This document shows, piece after piece, positions 17,883 through 33,857 of a stretch of DNA of 64,000 nucleotides. The position numbers and the translations under genes are program-made. Within the stretch, counting starts at the first letter, position 1; every line of letters starts with the position of its first letter. This DNA comes from Pseudoalteromonas rubra. Lineage in GTDB: Bacteria; Pseudomonadota; Gammaproteobacteria; Enterobacterales; Alteromonadaceae. The stretch spans positions 186,001 through 250,000 of the forward strand of contig NZ_PNCJ01000012.1 in NCBI RefSeq assembly GCF_005887115.1, written 5' to 3'. The notes under the pieces were generated by a model, which saw only the letters and a list, made by a program, of their open reading frames with translations, ran no database searches and was not told the DNA's origin.

Positions 17883-20527
17883 GCCAATCACTCGTCGTCG
17901 CCCTCAGTGGCAACGAACAACTGGAACTCGGTCATCTGGGCGGCAAAGGCCACTCACTGAATCATCTGATCCGTGCGGGCTTGCCCGTACCACCCGCCTT
18001 TTGCATTACCGCAGAGGCCTATCAGACCTTTGTTAACACGGCGCTGCCAGACGATCTACTTAGCGCATCAGAGCTGGATAAAGTACGTGAAACCATTCTC
18101 AGTGCTGATATCCCCGAACAATTGCGGTCGGCCATTGCATCTGCCTATCAGGGCTTGGGTGATAATGCGCAAATCGCGGTGCGATCTTCTGCACTGGATG
18201 AAGACGGTCAAAGCCAGAGTTTTGCCGGTCAATATGAAACGTACCTGCATGTTCAGGGCAGTGACAGCGTCATGGAAAAAGTACGCGCATGCTGGGCCTC
18301 ATTGTGGGCCGAACGTGCCGCAGGGTATCGTAACAGTAGTGCTGCTGATACAGCTATTGCCGTTGTATTGCAAACCATGGTCGATGCCGATGCAGCCGGA
18401 GTGATGTTCACTCAGGATCCACTCAGCGGCGATACCAACAAAGTCGTTATTGACAGTTGCTGGGGTTTGGGCGAGGGCGTCGTATCAGGTCAGGTCAGTA
18501 CCGACAGCTTTATTCTCGACAAAGAAAACGGTGCACTGTTGCAACAGGAAATCCGGGTCAAGCCTCAGTACTGCCAACGCAATGCACAGGGTCAGGTTAC
18601 TTTACTAAATACCCCGCCAGAGCAACAGCAAGCCGCCAGCCTGAACCAAGAGCAATTGGCGCAATTACTGACACTGGCAAAGCAGGCTCAGGCCCTGTAT
18701 CAGACTGAGTTGGATATCGAATGGGCACTAAAAGACAACAAAATCTGGCTGCTACAGGCTCGTCCGGTCACCACTCAGGCGAGTAAAGCCGAGCCCATTT
18801 ACGCCAACCCCTGGGAGCAGGATCAGAGCATTAAAGACGGTGCCTTCTTTTCGCGCATGGATACCGGAGAAATAGTCACCGGACTGATGACGCCACTTGG
18901 CCTGTCATTTTGTGAATTCTATCAAAAGCACATTCATGGCCCCGCTATCAAGACGATGGGCTTGGCAGACATCAGTGACTGGCAAGTTTACATGGGCTAT
19001 ATCCAGGGTCAGGTGTATTTGAATATCTCCGGATCCGCACACATGTTGCGTCAGTGTCCACCCACCCGGGACGAGATGAAGTTCACCACCCGTTATGCGA
19101 CCTCAGACATAGATTTCAGCAACTACCGCAATCCCTATGGTCGTGGTGTTGAGGGCTGGGACTACGCCAAAAGTGCCTGGCACTGGCTAAAACAACAAGT
19201 ACACAATATGCGTAATGCAGGCAAAATTGTTGAGGACATGATTGCCCTGCGAGAAAACGAGACTAAGCGTTTTCTGGCACTGGACTTGTCCAGCATGTCA
19301 CTCAATGAGTTAGATGCTGAGCTGACTCGCATCGACCAGTACTTCCTTGATTCTTGTGCTGCCTATATGCCGTTTTTTCTGCAGTCATTTGCTTTGTACG
19401 ATGCCCTGGCGGAAACCTGTGAAGAACACTTTAAAGATCAAGGTGAAGGGCTGCAAAATCGCATCAAAGCCTCGATGAACAACCTGCGTACGATTGAAGT
19501 CACACGTGGGATCCTGGATCTGGTTGAACATGTTCAGAAGAACAAAGAGCTAAAAGCCGTATTTGAGCGCTTTGAAGCCGAAGAACTGGTTAATATACTG
19601 CCAGCTCACCCACTTGGGCAGCCGTTCTGGCAGGGTCCGTTTGAAGCCTTTTTACTTGAGTTTGGCGCCCGTGGCCGTCAGGAATTCGAACTGAGTATCC
19701 CGCGCTGGCGTGATGACCCAAGTTACCTGCTGCAGGTGATGAAAATGTACCTTAAGCACCCGGTTGATCTGGAGAAAAAGCTCAAAGAAACCGAGAGCCT
19801 GCGCGAAGCCGACAGCGAGCAGCTGTTTAAAGCCTTGCCAGCCGGGGCACGGTTTAAACTCAAAACCATCATTAAACTGTATGGTGTGATGGCAGAGCGC
19901 CGCGAAGCAACACGTCCGACGTTTATCACCGAAACCTGGTTCTATCGCTGCATCATTCTGGAGGTGCTGTCACGTCTGGAGCGAGACAACCTGGCTAAAG
20001 TTGAAGACTTGCCCTACATCGACTTCAATCGACTGCGTGACTATGTCGCCGGACGCATGGGCGCCGCCGAAGCATTCAGCGAGACGTTGCTCAATGCCAA
20101 TCGTCACAGTCATTTGTTTAACCTCCATGCCGAAGAGCCCCCAATGGCCATCATTGGGCCTTATACGCCTAAGATGAAAACCACCACGCAGGATCACAGC
20201 GATTCAATGAGTGGACTGGCCGCCAGCCCCGGCAAGATAGTTGCAAAAGCCCGTGTCATCACTGACCTGCAAACCCAGGCTGGTGAACTGGAGCCGGGTG
20301 AAATTTTGGTCGCGCGCTTTACCGATGCCAGCTGGACCCCCTTGTTTGCGCTTGCCAGTGGCGTTGTCACAGACATCGGCTCAACCCTGTCGCATAGCTG
20401 CATCGTGGCCCGCGAGTTCGGCATTCCAGCGGTGGTGAATTTACACAGTGCCACTGCGGCCATCAAAAGTGGCGACACGCTGATACTTGATGGTGACCAG
20501 GGCACAGTGATCATCCAAAGAGAATAG
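17879..20527 (+). CDS. pigC: PigC, condensing enzyme joining MAP and MBC into prodigiosin
   Basis: The 882-residue protein follows the phosphoenolpyruvate synthase/pyruvate phosphate dikinase plan. The N-terminal ATP-grasp part shows [47 protein letters not shown] and [10 protein letters not shown] (to about residue 300). A long middle region follows, and the C-terminal swivelling domain has [20 protein letters not shown] with His839 at the phosphohistidine position. PigC uses ATP to activate the MBC aldehyde for condensation with MAP, the last step. It is followed by the largest gap of the cluster (149 bases, with hairpins). Confidence 0.94.
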   Translation: MSQSLVVALSGNEQLELGHLGGKGHSLNHLIRAGLPVPPAFCITAEAYQTFVNTALPDDLLSASELDKVRETILSADIPEQLRSAIASAYQGLGDNAQIAVRSSALDEDGQSQSFAGQYETYLHVQGSDSVMEKVRACWASLWAERAAGYRNSSAADTAIAVVLQTMVDADAAGVMFTQDPLSGDTNKVVIDSCWGLGEGVVSGQVSTDSFILDKENGALLQQEIRVKPQYCQRNAQGQVTLLNTPPEQQQAASLNQEQLAQLLTLAKQAQALYQTELDIEWALKDNKIWLLQARPVTTQASKAEPIYANPWEQDQSIKDGAFFSRMDTGEIVTGLMTPLGLSFCEFYQKHIHGPAIKTMGLADISDWQVYMGYIQGQVYLNISGSAHMLRQCPPTRDEMKFTTRYATSDIDFSNYRNPYGRGVEGWDYAKSAWHWLKQQVHNMRNAGKIVEDMIALRENETKRFLALDLSSMSLNELDAELTRIDQYFLDSCAAYMPFFLQSFALYDALAETCEEHFKDQGEGLQNRIKASMNNLRTIEVTRGILDLVEHVQKNKELKAVFERFEAEELVNILPAHPLGQPFWQGPFEAFLLEFGARGRQEFELSIPRWRDDPSYLLQVMKMYLKHPVDLEKKLKETESLREADSEQLFKALPAGARFKLKTIIKLYGVMAERREATRPTFITETWFYRCIILEVLSRLERDNLAKVEDLPYIDFNRLRDYVAGRMGAAEAFSETLLNANRHSHLFNLHAEEPPMAIIGPYTPKMKTTTQDHSDSMSGLAASPGKIVAKARVITDLQTQAGELEPGEILVARFTDASWTPLFALASGVVTDIGSTLSHSCIVAREFGIPAVVNLHSATAAIKSGDTLILDGDQGTVIIQRE

Positions 20528-20537
20528 CGATTTCCAT

Positions 20538-20612
20538 TGCGGGTCACTGACCCGCAGCACACCTAACATTCAACTTAAAAGTACAACGGCAAGTGGCGTG
20601 CTGCCGCCGTTG
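20538..20612 (+). promoter_or_regulatory. Two hairpins in the pigC-pigD gap
   Basis: TGCGGGTCA (20538-20546) pairs perfectly with TGACCCGCA (20548-20556), only 11 bases after the pigC stop. CAACGGC (20584-20590) pairs with GCCGTTG (20606-20612). No T run directly follows the first; AATTTT comes about 16 bases after the second. Such structures inside an operon usually set relative transcript levels by partial termination or RNA processing, here between the pigABC and pigD-M parts. This is inference. Confidence 0.5.
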
Positions 20613-20676
20613 CGGGTCGCTGCGTGCAATTTTCCCAGCGAACCGAGTTTTTAACAGGCAGCAGAAGGAATAAATT

Positions 20677-25778
<5,102 letters not shown>

Positions 25779-25785
25779 TGAAATC

Positions 25786-25817
25786 TGGGTCGCACTGCCA
25801 CACACAGTTGCGACCCA
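25786..25817 (+). promoter_or_regulatory. Hairpin in the pigE-pigF gap
   Basis: TGGGTCGCA (25786-25794) pairs perfectly with TGCGACCCA (25809-25817); CTG and CAG inside extend the stem with a one-base bulge. It begins 7 bases after the pigE stop, and AACCGTAAC follows instead of a T run. Like the pigC-pigD hairpins it probably tunes transcript stability or read-through. Confidence 0.45.
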
Positions 25818-25852
25818 AACCGTAACAAATGACTGATTGATAAGGATTACTT

Positions 25853-26872
25853 ATGACTCTCAACAAACAAGACGTGGTCAACCATATGATGGGCTTTTTC
25901 CAGGCCAAAGCCGTGACCGCTGCATTATCACTGAAACTGTTTGACCATTTTCGCGACACGGATCTAAGCGCCCAGCAACTGGCCGACAAAATCGACGCAC
26001 CACTGCGCTCTGCTGAGCAAATGCTCATCGCGCTGCATGCCATGGGTTATCTCACCAAACAAGATAACCAGTACCAGCTACCCACAGAGCATCACGCGTT
26101 TTTATTAAGTGATGAGCCTATGTGGCTGGGCTGGCTGGGCCGCCATATCGATACTTTCTTATATCCCTTGTGGGGAGAGCTGAGCAGCGCGGTAAAAAGC
26201 GATACGAACCAGCGTGAAGCGGTATTTGGTGACAACCGCAGCTGGTTCGACATTCTGTATCAAAACCCAGACGACGTTGCAGATTTTCAGGAGTTCCTGG
26301 GCAAATTTGCCGCTCCCTTCATCGAAGGCTTCGTCAAAGATTACGATTTCTCACAGCACCACGCCTTTTTGGATATCGGCAGCGGCATTGGCACCTTACC
26401 GATTGCCGTGGCCAATGCCCATCCGGGTGTGTCACTGGCCATCTGTGAATTGCCTCAGGCGTCTGCATTTTTGCGCGACAAGCTGGGTGAGCAAGGCTAT
26501 GGCGATCGTATCGAAGTCGTGGAAGGCGATGTCATCGCAGGTAATCTGCCCATTGGTGACTATGACCTTATTCACCTGGGCTGGATGCTGCACGACTATG
26601 CACCAGAAACCCAGGTCACCATCTTAAAAAATATCTATAACGCCATGCCAGCTGGTGGCCGCTTTATTGCCTCGGAAACGCCGCTGAATGATGACAAATC
26701 GGGCCCTGAGTTCACCGCCCTGTTATCACTGAATATGTTGGTATCCACAGACGGTGGTATTGAAAGTAGCAGCGAAGAATATCTGGCACGCTTCCACGAA
26801 GCCGGATTCAACAACGCCCGTATCCTTGAGATCCCTGGGCCACGGACCCTGATCGTCGGCGAAAAAGCGTGA
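25853..26872 (+). CDS. pigF: PigF, S-adenosylmethionine-dependent O-methyltransferase
   Basis: A 339-residue methyltransferase of the class that has an N-terminal winged-helix dimerisation domain (residues about 1-95, ALSLKLFDHFRDTDLS) followed by a Rossmann-type SAM domain with the glycine motif at Asp174 (FLDIGSGIGTLPIA) and the acidic residue of AICELPQAS. PigF methylates the hydroxyl of the bipyrrole intermediate HBC, producing MBC (4-methoxy-2,2'-bipyrrole-5-carbaldehyde). It is separated from pigE by 74 bases with a hairpin, and followed by pigG. AAGGA lies upstream of the ATG. Confidence 0.93.
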   Translation: MTLNKQDVVNHMMGFFQAKAVTAALSLKLFDHFRDTDLSAQQLADKIDAPLRSAEQMLIALHAMGYLTKQDNQYQLPTEHHAFLLSDEPMWLGWLGRHIDTFLYPLWGELSSAVKSDTNQREAVFGDNRSWFDILYQNPDDVADFQEFLGKFAAPFIEGFVKDYDFSQHHAFLDIGSGIGTLPIAVANAHPGVSLAICELPQASAFLRDKLGEQGYGDRIEVVEGDVIAGNLPIGDYDLIHLGWMLHDYAPETQVTILKNIYNAMPAGGRFIASETPLNDDKSGPEFTALLSLNMLVSTDGGIESSSEEYLARFHEAGFNNARILEIPGPRTLIVGEKA

Positions 26873-26899
26873 TCAGGCAATAACAGAAGGAGTAGCAGG

Positions 26900-27148
26900 A
26901 TGTTAGCCACTAAATTACTAAACCATATCGCCGAGCAGTTTCTGGACGGCGAAAAAGACGGCCTTGAGCCGCAAACCCCCTTGTTTGAATTAAATATCGT
27001 TGACTCGGCGGCCATTTTTGACCTGGTCGATTATCTCAAACAAGAAACCCAGTTAAACATAGGTATGCAGGAGATACACCCAGGCAACTTTGCATCAGTC
27101 GATGCCATGGTCAGCCTGGTTGAACGCCTTCAGACAGAGCAAGCATAA
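26900..27148 (+). CDS. pigG: PigG, peptidyl carrier protein
   Basis: An 82-residue acidic four-helix carrier protein. Ser36 in FELNIVDSAAIFDLV fits the Asp-Ser site that receives 4'-phosphopantetheine. It carries proline loaded by PigI; PigA oxidises the bound proline to pyrrole and PigJ then takes the acyl group. It has a good AGGAG site and sits 11 bases before pigH. PigL in the same operon is the likely activating transferase. Confidence 0.93.
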   Translation: MLATKLLNHIAEQFLDGEKDGLEPQTPLFELNIVDSAAIFDLVDYLKQETQLNIGMQEIHPGNFASVDAMVSLVERLQTEQA

Positions 27149-27159
27149 GGAGGCTTGAA

Positions 27160-29106
27160 ATGAGTGCAACGAATCCAAAAGTAAATCCGGACATTATGGA
27201 AACCCTGCAACAGCAAGTCCTGAAAACATTTGCTGAACTGACTGAGTATCCTGCCAATACTCTGGACCTGACCAGTCACCTGGAAAACGACTTTGGCATT
27301 GACTCTATTGCGCTGGCCGAAGTAACCGCAGCACTGACTAAGCAGCTACAGCTAAAAAGCCCGCTGTCTATTCAGAACATTCACTGTATTGCCGATGCGG
27401 TTGAGCAAATCGCCGCACAGGAGTTTCACCTCAGTGAGGCCAAGGCGACAGTGCAAACCGATGGCGCACAAGATGCACACAGTTGGCTGCGCGAGCAGGT
27501 GATCTCTGTATTTGCCAGCTTCAGTGGCTACAACACCAATGAACTGAGCATGGATGCCGAGATTGAGAGCGATCTGGGTATAGATTCAGTCACTGTGGTC
27601 TCAGCACAGGGTGAGCTGCTGAAAACACTGGGACTGAGAGACAATTTAAAAATTCCTGGCTGTAAAACACTGGCTGAGCTTGAACAGGCGTTTGCCAGTT
27701 TACTGGTGGAAGAAAAAGGCGCGCAATGGGCCGCTGAGTTGGTGAGCAAAAACCCGTTGATTAATGAGCTGCTCAATCCGGCGGCGAAAAATGACGAAGT
27801 ACAGCACCAGATAGACAGTGACGATGGTGATAACCGGACAATGCGTGACTTTGTGGGGATCCAGCACCCGGATCTGTTCCACAAAGCCAGTGAGTTCAAA
27901 TCATTCTACGACAAGAAAAAAGCGCAGCAACTTTACTGGTACGGTATGCCACTGGAAACCCCCTGTAAAAACCGTGCGGTCATGTTTGATGAAGTCACTG
28001 GCACCAGTCGTGAGTTTCTGATGTTTGGTTCCAACAGCTATCTTGGCCTGTCGAATCACCCTGAGGTGATCCAGGCGATACAGGATGCCGCAGGGCAATA
28101 TGGCGCCACCAACACAGGTTGCCGGATTATTGCGGGCAGTAACGTTCTGCATCTGGAGTTGGAACGTAAACTGGCCAAACTGAAAGGCCGCGAAGCCTGT
28201 ATTGTTTACCCGTCCGGTTACTCTGCAAATCTGGGCTGTATTTCCGCCCTGACGTCTAAACATGACCTGATCTTTACTGATGCCATTAACCATATGAGTA
28301 TCACAGATGGCTGTAAGCTGGCGGGTGCACAACGTAAGATCTATAACCACTCACTGAACAGCCTGGAAAAATCTCTGGCCAAATACGCCGACCACCCGGG
28401 TGGCAAACTGATTGTGACCGACGGCGTGTTCAGTATGCACGGCGACATCGTAGACCTGCCGCGCCTGATGAAACTGGCGAAGCGCTACGGCGCCCGTGTA
28501 CTGGTTGATGATGCCCATTCAACCGGCGTACTGGGTAAAACAGGTTCAGGGACTACTGAGCACTTCAATATGAAAGGCGAAGTCGACCTGGAGCTGGGTA
28601 CCATGAGTAAAGCCCTGTCTGGTCTGGGCGGGTTTGTCTGTGGTGATGGTGACGTGGTGGAATTCCTGCGTTTCTACTCCAACTCATATGTATTCGCCGC
28701 CACAATTCCAGCCCACGTTGCAGCGGGTGTTATTGCGTCGATTGATGTGATGCTGCGCGAGCCTGAGCGCCTGACCAAGCTGTGGGATAATATTTATTAT
28801 TTCCGCAACTTGTTATTGCAGGCAGGCTTTGATCTGGAAAACTCCGACTCGGCCATAGTCCCTGTCGTGGTTGGCGATGATGCAAAAACGCTGGCACTGG
28901 GACGCGCCGTACGTGCCCGCGGCCTGTATTGTCAGACCGTAGTCTTCCCCGGTGTCGCGGTTGGCGACGCACGTTTGCGCCTGAGCATCACCAGTGAGCA
29001 CACTCAGGCAGACCTGGATGAAGCCTATCGAATTCTGGTTGAAGGGGCACTGGAAGTCGGTGTGCCACTCAATCAGGATGTTAAAGCGGGACTGGCGGAG
29101 GCCTGA
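27160..29106 (+). CDS. pigH: PigH, double acyl carrier plus PLP alpha-oxoamine synthase
   Basis: The 648-residue protein has two carrier domains in a row (Ser49 in [12 protein letters not shown] and Ser143 in [12 protein letters not shown]) followed by an alpha-oxoamine synthase domain (about residues 240-640) with [30 protein letters not shown] and Lys484 in GTMSKALSG as the PLP lysine. Malonyl groups on the tandem carriers are joined to the pyrrolyl unit by PigJ, and the synthase domain condenses the product with serine and releases the bipyrrole alcohol precursor. An AAGGAGG site precedes the ATG and pigI follows after two bases. Confidence 0.94.
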   Translation: MSATNPKVNPDIMETLQQQVLKTFAELTEYPANTLDLTSHLENDFGIDSIALAEVTAALTKQLQLKSPLSIQNIHCIADAVEQIAAQEFHLSEAKATVQTDGAQDAHSWLREQVISVFASFSGYNTNELSMDAEIESDLGIDSVTVVSAQGELLKTLGLRDNLKIPGCKTLAELEQAFASLLVEEKGAQWAAELVSKNPLINELLNPAAKNDEVQHQIDSDDGDNRTMRDFVGIQHPDLFHKASEFKSFYDKKKAQQLYWYGMPLETPCKNRAVMFDEVTGTSREFLMFGSNSYLGLSNHPEVIQAIQDAAGQYGATNTGCRIIAGSNVLHLELERKLAKLKGREACIVYPSGYSANLGCISALTSKHDLIFTDAINHMSITDGCKLAGAQRKIYNHSLNSLEKSLAKYADHPGGKLIVTDGVFSMHGDIVDLPRLMKLAKRYGARVLVDDAHSTGVLGKTGSGTTEHFNMKGEVDLELGTMSKALSGLGGFVCGDGDVVEFLRFYSNSYVFAATIPAHVAAGVIASIDVMLREPERLTKLWDNIYYFRNLLLQAGFDLENSDSAIVPVVVGDDAKTLALGRAVRARGLYCQTVVFPGVAVGDARLRLSITSEHTQADLDEAYRILVEGALEVGVPLNQDVKAGLAEA

Positions 29107-29108
29107 GT

Positions 29109-30608
29109 ATGACGAAGATTCCGTCATCGGCTCGTTTTGCGCTAAATCTGCTGAGCCATGCTCAGCAGACGCCACACAAAGCGGCGCTGATTTGTGCTGA
29201 GCAACAATGGGATTATGCTCAGCTCGCGGCTCGTGCCTGCCAGATAGCCAATGCGTTGTGTGCTTTGGGTCTAACTCAGGCGCCGGTGTTGCTCAATTTG
29301 CCAAAGCAGCCAGATACAGTGGCTGCCATCTATGCCTGCTGGCTCAGTGGCAACCATTACATTCCCATTGATTACAGCCAACCAGATGCCCGTGTTGAGC
29401 GGATCATCGCAGCGGCGAAGCCGGCACTGGTGATGGATCAGGACTGGCTGAGTACACTCGACAGCCTGGGCCATCTGAGCGACTATGAGCAAGACCTCGC
29501 GGCCTATATGTCACGGTTACGTCAGCATCGGGGCGTCACCATTGCCGCAATCCTCTACACCTCAGGTTCAACCGGCACACCCAAAGGCGTGCAGATAAGC
29601 CACGATATGCTGGATTTTTTCATTGACTGGGCCGTGCAAACCACCGCAGCTGACGGCGAAGATATATTTGCCAATCATGCCAGCTTTGCGTTTGATTTAA
29701 GCACCTTTGATCTTTTTGCTGCCGTGCGCACGGGCGCCTGTGTGTGGCTTATCACAGAGCAGGAACAAAAAGATCCACTGGCGCTGATCAAGGGAGTTAA
29801 AAAGCATCAGGTCAGTATCTGGTACAGCGTACCTTCGATCCTCTCAATGATGGTTCGCAGTGGTGAGCTCAATAGCAGCCATACGGCGTCATTAAAGCAA
29901 GTGATTTTTGCCGGGGAGCCCTATCCTGTCGCAGCATTACAACGTTTGGTCGGCTGCCTGAGCGCTGAAACCCAGTTACACAACTGGTATGGTCCGACCG
30001 AAACCAATGTCTGTGTCGCCTGGCAGGTTGATAAAACCCAACTGAGCCATCTTCGCCACCTGCCGATAGGTAAATTATTGCCTGAACTGGACGGCTGGCT
30101 GGAAGATGAGTCTGGCACACGCCTGCCTCTCTCACAGTGCCTTGGCCAAAGTGGAGAACTGCTGATTGGCGGTCGCTGCGTGACGCCTGGGTATGCCAAT
30201 GTGGATTTGCCCCGTGCCACTGAGCTGCATCAACAGCACTGCCATGCGACCGGCGATCTGGTTGAGCTGACCGAAGACGGATTGGTTTATCTCGGTCGTA
30301 TCGACGATATGGTTAAGCTCAACGGTTACCGGGTTGAACTCGGTGAAATAGAGTCATTGCTGCATCAACATGACGCCATCGAGCAGGCCGCGTTACACCT
30401 TGCTCTGGGCGAACAACAGCATAAACTGATTGCCGTGATCACCCTCAAAGAAGGTGCTGCAAAACCTTCTTTACTGGCGCTGAAACAGTTCTTACAACAA
30501 CACCTGCCCGCTTATATGCTGCCACACAAAGTGGTGGTAGCAGCGCAACTACCACATAACGCCAACGGCAAAGTGGATCGTAAACGACTGGCGGAGTTGG
30601 TGCTATGA
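29109..30608 (+). CDS. pigI: PigI, L-prolyl-AMP ligase
   Basis: A 499-residue adenylation enzyme of the ANL family. The phosphate-binding loop is at residues 150-160 ([11 protein letters not shown]), followed by [11 protein letters not shown], the ATP-contacting [30 protein letters not shown] (partial quotation of a longer run) and the C-terminal NGKVDRKRL with the catalytic Lys. It activates L-proline with ATP and transfers it to the carrier PigG, the entry step of the bipyrrole branch. The stop overlaps the pigJ start by 4 bases. Confidence 0.93.
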   Translation: MTKIPSSARFALNLLSHAQQTPHKAALICAEQQWDYAQLAARACQIANALCALGLTQAPVLLNLPKQPDTVAAIYACWLSGNHYIPIDYSQPDARVERIIAAAKPALVMDQDWLSTLDSLGHLSDYEQDLAAYMSRLRQHRGVTIAAILYTSGSTGTPKGVQISHDMLDFFIDWAVQTTAADGEDIFANHASFAFDLSTFDLFAAVRTGACVWLITEQEQKDPLALIKGVKKHQVSIWYSVPSILSMMVRSGELNSSHTASLKQVIFAGEPYPVAALQRLVGCLSAETQLHNWYGPTETNVCVAWQVDKTQLSHLRHLPIGKLLPELDGWLEDESGTRLPLSQCLGQSGELLIGGRCVTPGYANVDLPRATELHQQHCHATGDLVELTEDGLVYLGRIDDMVKLNGYRVELGEIESLLHQHDAIEQAALHLALGEQQHKLIAVITLKEGAAKPSLLALKQFLQQHLPAYMLPHKVVVAAQLPHNANGKVDRKRLAELVL

Positions 30609-32896
30609 ACAAAGACAAGACTTCTCCTTTAGCCATAGTCGGGATCGGCTGCGCGCTGCCTGAAGATATTAACTTTGCGGCTTTAAAGCAGCATGGCACG
30701 CTGAGCCCGAGTCAGTTTACTCACCCCTTTGGCTGGTCGGTCGCATCTGAGCCGCTCATAGGCGGACAGGTAAACACAGATGACTTTGATTACAAAAAGT
30801 TTTCTATTCCGCCACTCTTTCGCAAGGCCGTCAGTCGTGAGACCCGCATGGCGATGCTCGCAGCAGAAGAAGCACTAAGCCAGCTCACGCTCGATGAATC
30901 ACTGCGCGATCATTGCGACCAGCTGTGTGCAACCCATATGGCAAGCGACTCAGCCTATCGCAATGCGACTAAGGTGACCGCGCTGCGCACTTTGGCTGAG
31001 CAACTGGGCAACCTGGATAATGCGCAAGCACGCATAGATGAGTACAAGCAAACACTGGCAAGCACTTTTGGCGCCACATCCCACGATCGGGTCGGTGAAA
31101 TGGCTTCAACGATCCCGGCCCGGATAGCACATTTCGCGCACACTCGGGGAAAGTGTCAGACACTCGATGGCGGTGATTTAGGTGGACTGCGACTGCTTCA
31201 GGCAGCACAGGATAACTTTCGCTATCAGGACAGCCTGCTTGCTGTACTCACCAGCATTCAGTGCTTTCATCATCAGCCTCAGAGCGAAGTTCTGCATCAA
31301 CAAGGGATCTCAATACAGCAGCCCTGGCTCGAAGGTGCGATAAGCCTGGTTGTCTGCCCGGTAGCATTGGCCCAACAACAAAACTGGCCAATACTCATGG
31401 AACTCAGCACTTTTGTTACCAGCGACTCGGAGCAACTGCAAGCAGGCTATTTTGCTGGTGCAAGTCAGGTGTTTTATCAGTTACTTGAGATGTATCTCAA
31501 TGGTCAGACTGACTGCAGTGGTGCAGCGGCCCTTGGACAGAACTGGCAAATCTTTGCTGCAAGACAACACAATTTTGTCGCGGCCAGTGACGATCAGGTC
31601 GCGATCACAGATTATCGGCCCATTACCGCGCTGGGTAATGACAAAGACCGATTCTGGCAAACTCTGGCTGACGGGCAGGATGTATTACGCCCGCAGTCTG
31701 CACAACAGCTCAATGCACAGGCCTTTGTAAGGGAAACGCCGCAAAAACTCAGCACCTATATAGACAAAGCCATGAGTTTTGACAGTCATAGTCCGCTTGA
31801 TGTCGCCCTGAGTAAGCCTATGATGCCCTCTAAGAAAACCCGCCTTGATGTCTCACAATTACAGCTGCTCAAAGGCGCTGAGTCCCTGACTCTGGGTGAA
31901 TTTAAGCGACCTGCCGTGATCCTGGCCTGTAACCTGGCACTCAGCGCAGACCGGCAGTTAGGCGCTGGAGCACTGTGGGCACAACTCCCAAAAGCATCGC
32001 GCTATCTGCCACAACCTGATATGCCTGAAATTAATCGCTGGAGCTGGTACGGTGCGACAGGCTTGGGTGGCGCAAAGTTACTGGCACAACAGCTGGGGCT
32101 CCCTCACGCCGACTGCATCGCCGTCGAAGCTGCCTGTGCCAGTTCAATGGCCGCGCTGCATAACGCAGTAAGAGGACTACAGTCAGGGCGCTACGATGGC
32201 ATAGTTGTGGGGGGCATTGAAACCGCCACACTGGAGCGGGATCTGGTGCTATGTGGCGCACAGATGATGCTCTCCACAACCCGTATTCGACCCTTTGCTA
32301 AAGGTGCCGATGGCTTTACCCCGGGTGATGGTGGTGGCCTGTTTGTGCTGCAGGCTAAATCCGAAACATCACACGCCATCGCCCACATAGACGCCATTTC
32401 CGGATCCTGCGACAGCCGCTCTATGACAGCGCCTGACCCTCAGGGCCAGGCACTGGCGATGTACAAGACTCTTCAGCTGGCGTCGGTTAATCCCGAGCAG
32501 GTGCAGTATCTCGAAACCCACGGCACAGGCACTACGCTGGGTGATCAGGCTGAACTGGAGTCACTCTGTGCTGCCTATAGCCGCGAGCACGACCAGCCGC
32601 TCTACCTGGGTTCAGGCAAGTACAACTTCGGTCACTGTTTTGCAGGAGCCGGTGCCATTAGCCTGGCAAAAATGCTGGCTGCGCTGGAGCAATGCTGTAT
32701 GCCGCCTACTCCAATCCTGGGTGAACTCAATGATGCATTGCCATTTGACAGTATTCCGGCACAAGTCCCGCAAACAGCCTTGCCCTGGCCGGCACTGTCA
32801 AACCGACAACGGATAGGTGCAATTAACGCCTTTGGCACCGGTGGCATCAATTATCACCTGACTTTATTACATTCTCATTCACAGGAATCAGTATGA
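30605..32896 (+). CDS. pigJ: PigJ, beta-ketoacyl synthase with a degenerate first half
   Basis: The 763-residue protein has two ketosynthase-like parts. The first (to about residue 340) keeps the fold ([31 protein letters not shown]) but the active-site region reads [13 protein letters not shown] with no Cys, so it is probably a chain-length-factor-like partner. The second has a normal triad: Cys511 in [12 protein letters not shown], His in [11 protein letters not shown] and His in [10 protein letters not shown]. It condenses the pyrrolyl group from PigG with malonyl on PigH. The internal duplication is expected of PigJ-type enzymes. It is 4-base coupled to both pigI and pigK. Confidence 0.93.
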   Translation: MNKDKTSPLAIVGIGCALPEDINFAALKQHGTLSPSQFTHPFGWSVASEPLIGGQVNTDDFDYKKFSIPPLFRKAVSRETRMAMLAAEEALSQLTLDESLRDHCDQLCATHMASDSAYRNATKVTALRTLAEQLGNLDNAQARIDEYKQTLASTFGATSHDRVGEMASTIPARIAHFAHTRGKCQTLDGGDLGGLRLLQAAQDNFRYQDSLLAVLTSIQCFHHQPQSEVLHQQGISIQQPWLEGAISLVVCPVALAQQQNWPILMELSTFVTSDSEQLQAGYFAGASQVFYQLLEMYLNGQTDCSGAAALGQNWQIFAARQHNFVAASDDQVAITDYRPITALGNDKDRFWQTLADGQDVLRPQSAQQLNAQAFVRETPQKLSTYIDKAMSFDSHSPLDVALSKPMMPSKKTRLDVSQLQLLKGAESLTLGEFKRPAVILACNLALSADRQLGAGALWAQLPKASRYLPQPDMPEINRWSWYGATGLGGAKLLAQQLGLPHADCIAVEAACASSMAALHNAVRGLQSGRYDGIVVGGIETATLERDLVLCGAQMMLSTTRIRPFAKGADGFTPGDGGGLFVLQAKSETSHAIAHIDAISGSCDSRSMTAPDPQGQALAMYKTLQLASVNPEQVQYLETHGTGTTLGDQAELESLCAAYSREHDQPLYLGSGKYNFGHCFAGAGAISLAKMLAALEQCCMPPTPILGELNDALPFDSIPAQVPQTALPWPALSNRQRIGAINAFGTGGINYHLTLLHSHSQESV

Positions 32897-33207
32897 AACT
32901 CATCGTTCACAAAATTCGCCTTAAAGACATAAAACATCTGGGAGCCTTTCGCGACTGGGTAGAAACGACGGACTATAAAGCATGCGAAAAACTAGATTCA
33001 GTTAAAGCGTTCGCTGTTTTTGAAGCTTCCAGTCAGGCTGATGCAGCGTTTCACTTTGTTGAAACTATCTATCTGGAGTCCGAGCAAGCCTTTGAACAAG
33101 ACATGACGACGCCTTTGTTTCAAAGCCTGGTTAGCCGCTTTGATGAAATGGCTGAAGTGGTTGAAGAATTCAAAGGTGATCGGATTGCACAAGGCTATCA
33201 GCAGTGA
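32893..33207 (+). CDS. pigK: PigK, small accessory protein of the pig cluster
   Basis: A 104-residue acidic soluble protein without a catalytic motif that I recognise; compact alpha/beta composition ([26 protein letters not shown]-like ends). It is named by its position between pigJ and pigL, with 4-base overlaps on both sides, as in Serratia. Its role is not established here; helping another pathway enzyme to fold or assemble is one suggestion in the field. Confidence 0.85.
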   Translation: MKLIVHKIRLKDIKHLGAFRDWVETTDYKACEKLDSVKAFAVFEASSQADAAFHFVETIYLESEQAFEQDMTTPLFQSLVSRFDEMAEVVEEFKGDRIAQGYQQ

Positions 33208-33857
33208 TCTCCCCGCACACCAGTGCACCAGTGGGAGAGGCCTGCGTCTCACCCACTGTGTATATCGGTCGCAGCGTCGATAATGCGATACGCTCTGTAC
33301 CACGCCTGGCTCAGGGACTGGTAGTCAAACAACTGAGCAGAACTCTGGCAACTTTGGCCTTAGAACGGGCCAGTCCCACCTCTTTAATCCGGCTTGCTCA
33401 CACTACAAACGGTCAGCCATATGGTGAGCCAGGAAAGGGTCAACCTAAGGTGCCTTTGTCCATCAGTCATAGCGGTCCCTGGGCTGCTGTTGCGTGTGCA
33501 GCACACCCTGTAGGTATCGACCTTCAGGTTTATCGAGGTTTCTCTGCCGGTGCTCAGCAACAAATCTTTTGTGATAAAGCCAAGCCAATAAGTTTGGTCG
33601 CGCAAACAGCTCGGTGGTCAGTGCGCGAAGCCTATCTAAAGTCCTTCGGCCGCGGCCTGCCTTTTGACTTACCTGACATCGCAATCCAAAAATACAACAC
33701 CCGCGGAGCAACAGAATATGGCCGCGTTTATACCCACAGCGCCTCTCTGGCCCCCGCCAGCTACTGGCTCTGGCACACGCTGTATTTCTGCTGCGCAGTC
33801 TGTATTACAGGCGACTGGGACATCAACCCAACACTCTCTTTTCACATCGGGAAATGA
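33204..33857 (+). CDS. pigL: PigL, 4'-phosphopantetheinyl transferase
   Basis: A 217-residue Sfp-type transferase. It has the nucleotide/Mg part VGIDLQVYRGF with Asp106 and the second motif WSVREAYLKSFGRGL (Trp138, Glu142, Lys146). Two changes from the common pattern are visible: the usual acidic residue two after Asp106 is Gln108, and the Lys before Glu142 is Arg141. It should attach phosphopantetheine from CoA to Ser residues of PigG and PigH. The changes may be normal for PigL proteins or may alter activity; an alignment would tell. Confidence 0.9.
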   Translation: MISPHTSAPVGEACVSPTVYIGRSVDNAIRSVPRLAQGLVVKQLSRTLATLALERASPTSLIRLAHTTNGQPYGEPGKGQPKVPLSISHSGPWAAVACAAHPVGIDLQVYRGFSAGAQQQIFCDKAKPISLVAQTARWSVREAYLKSFGRGLPFDLPDIAIQKYNTRGATEYGRVYTHSASLAPASYWLWHTLYFCCAVCITGDWDINPTLSFHIGK

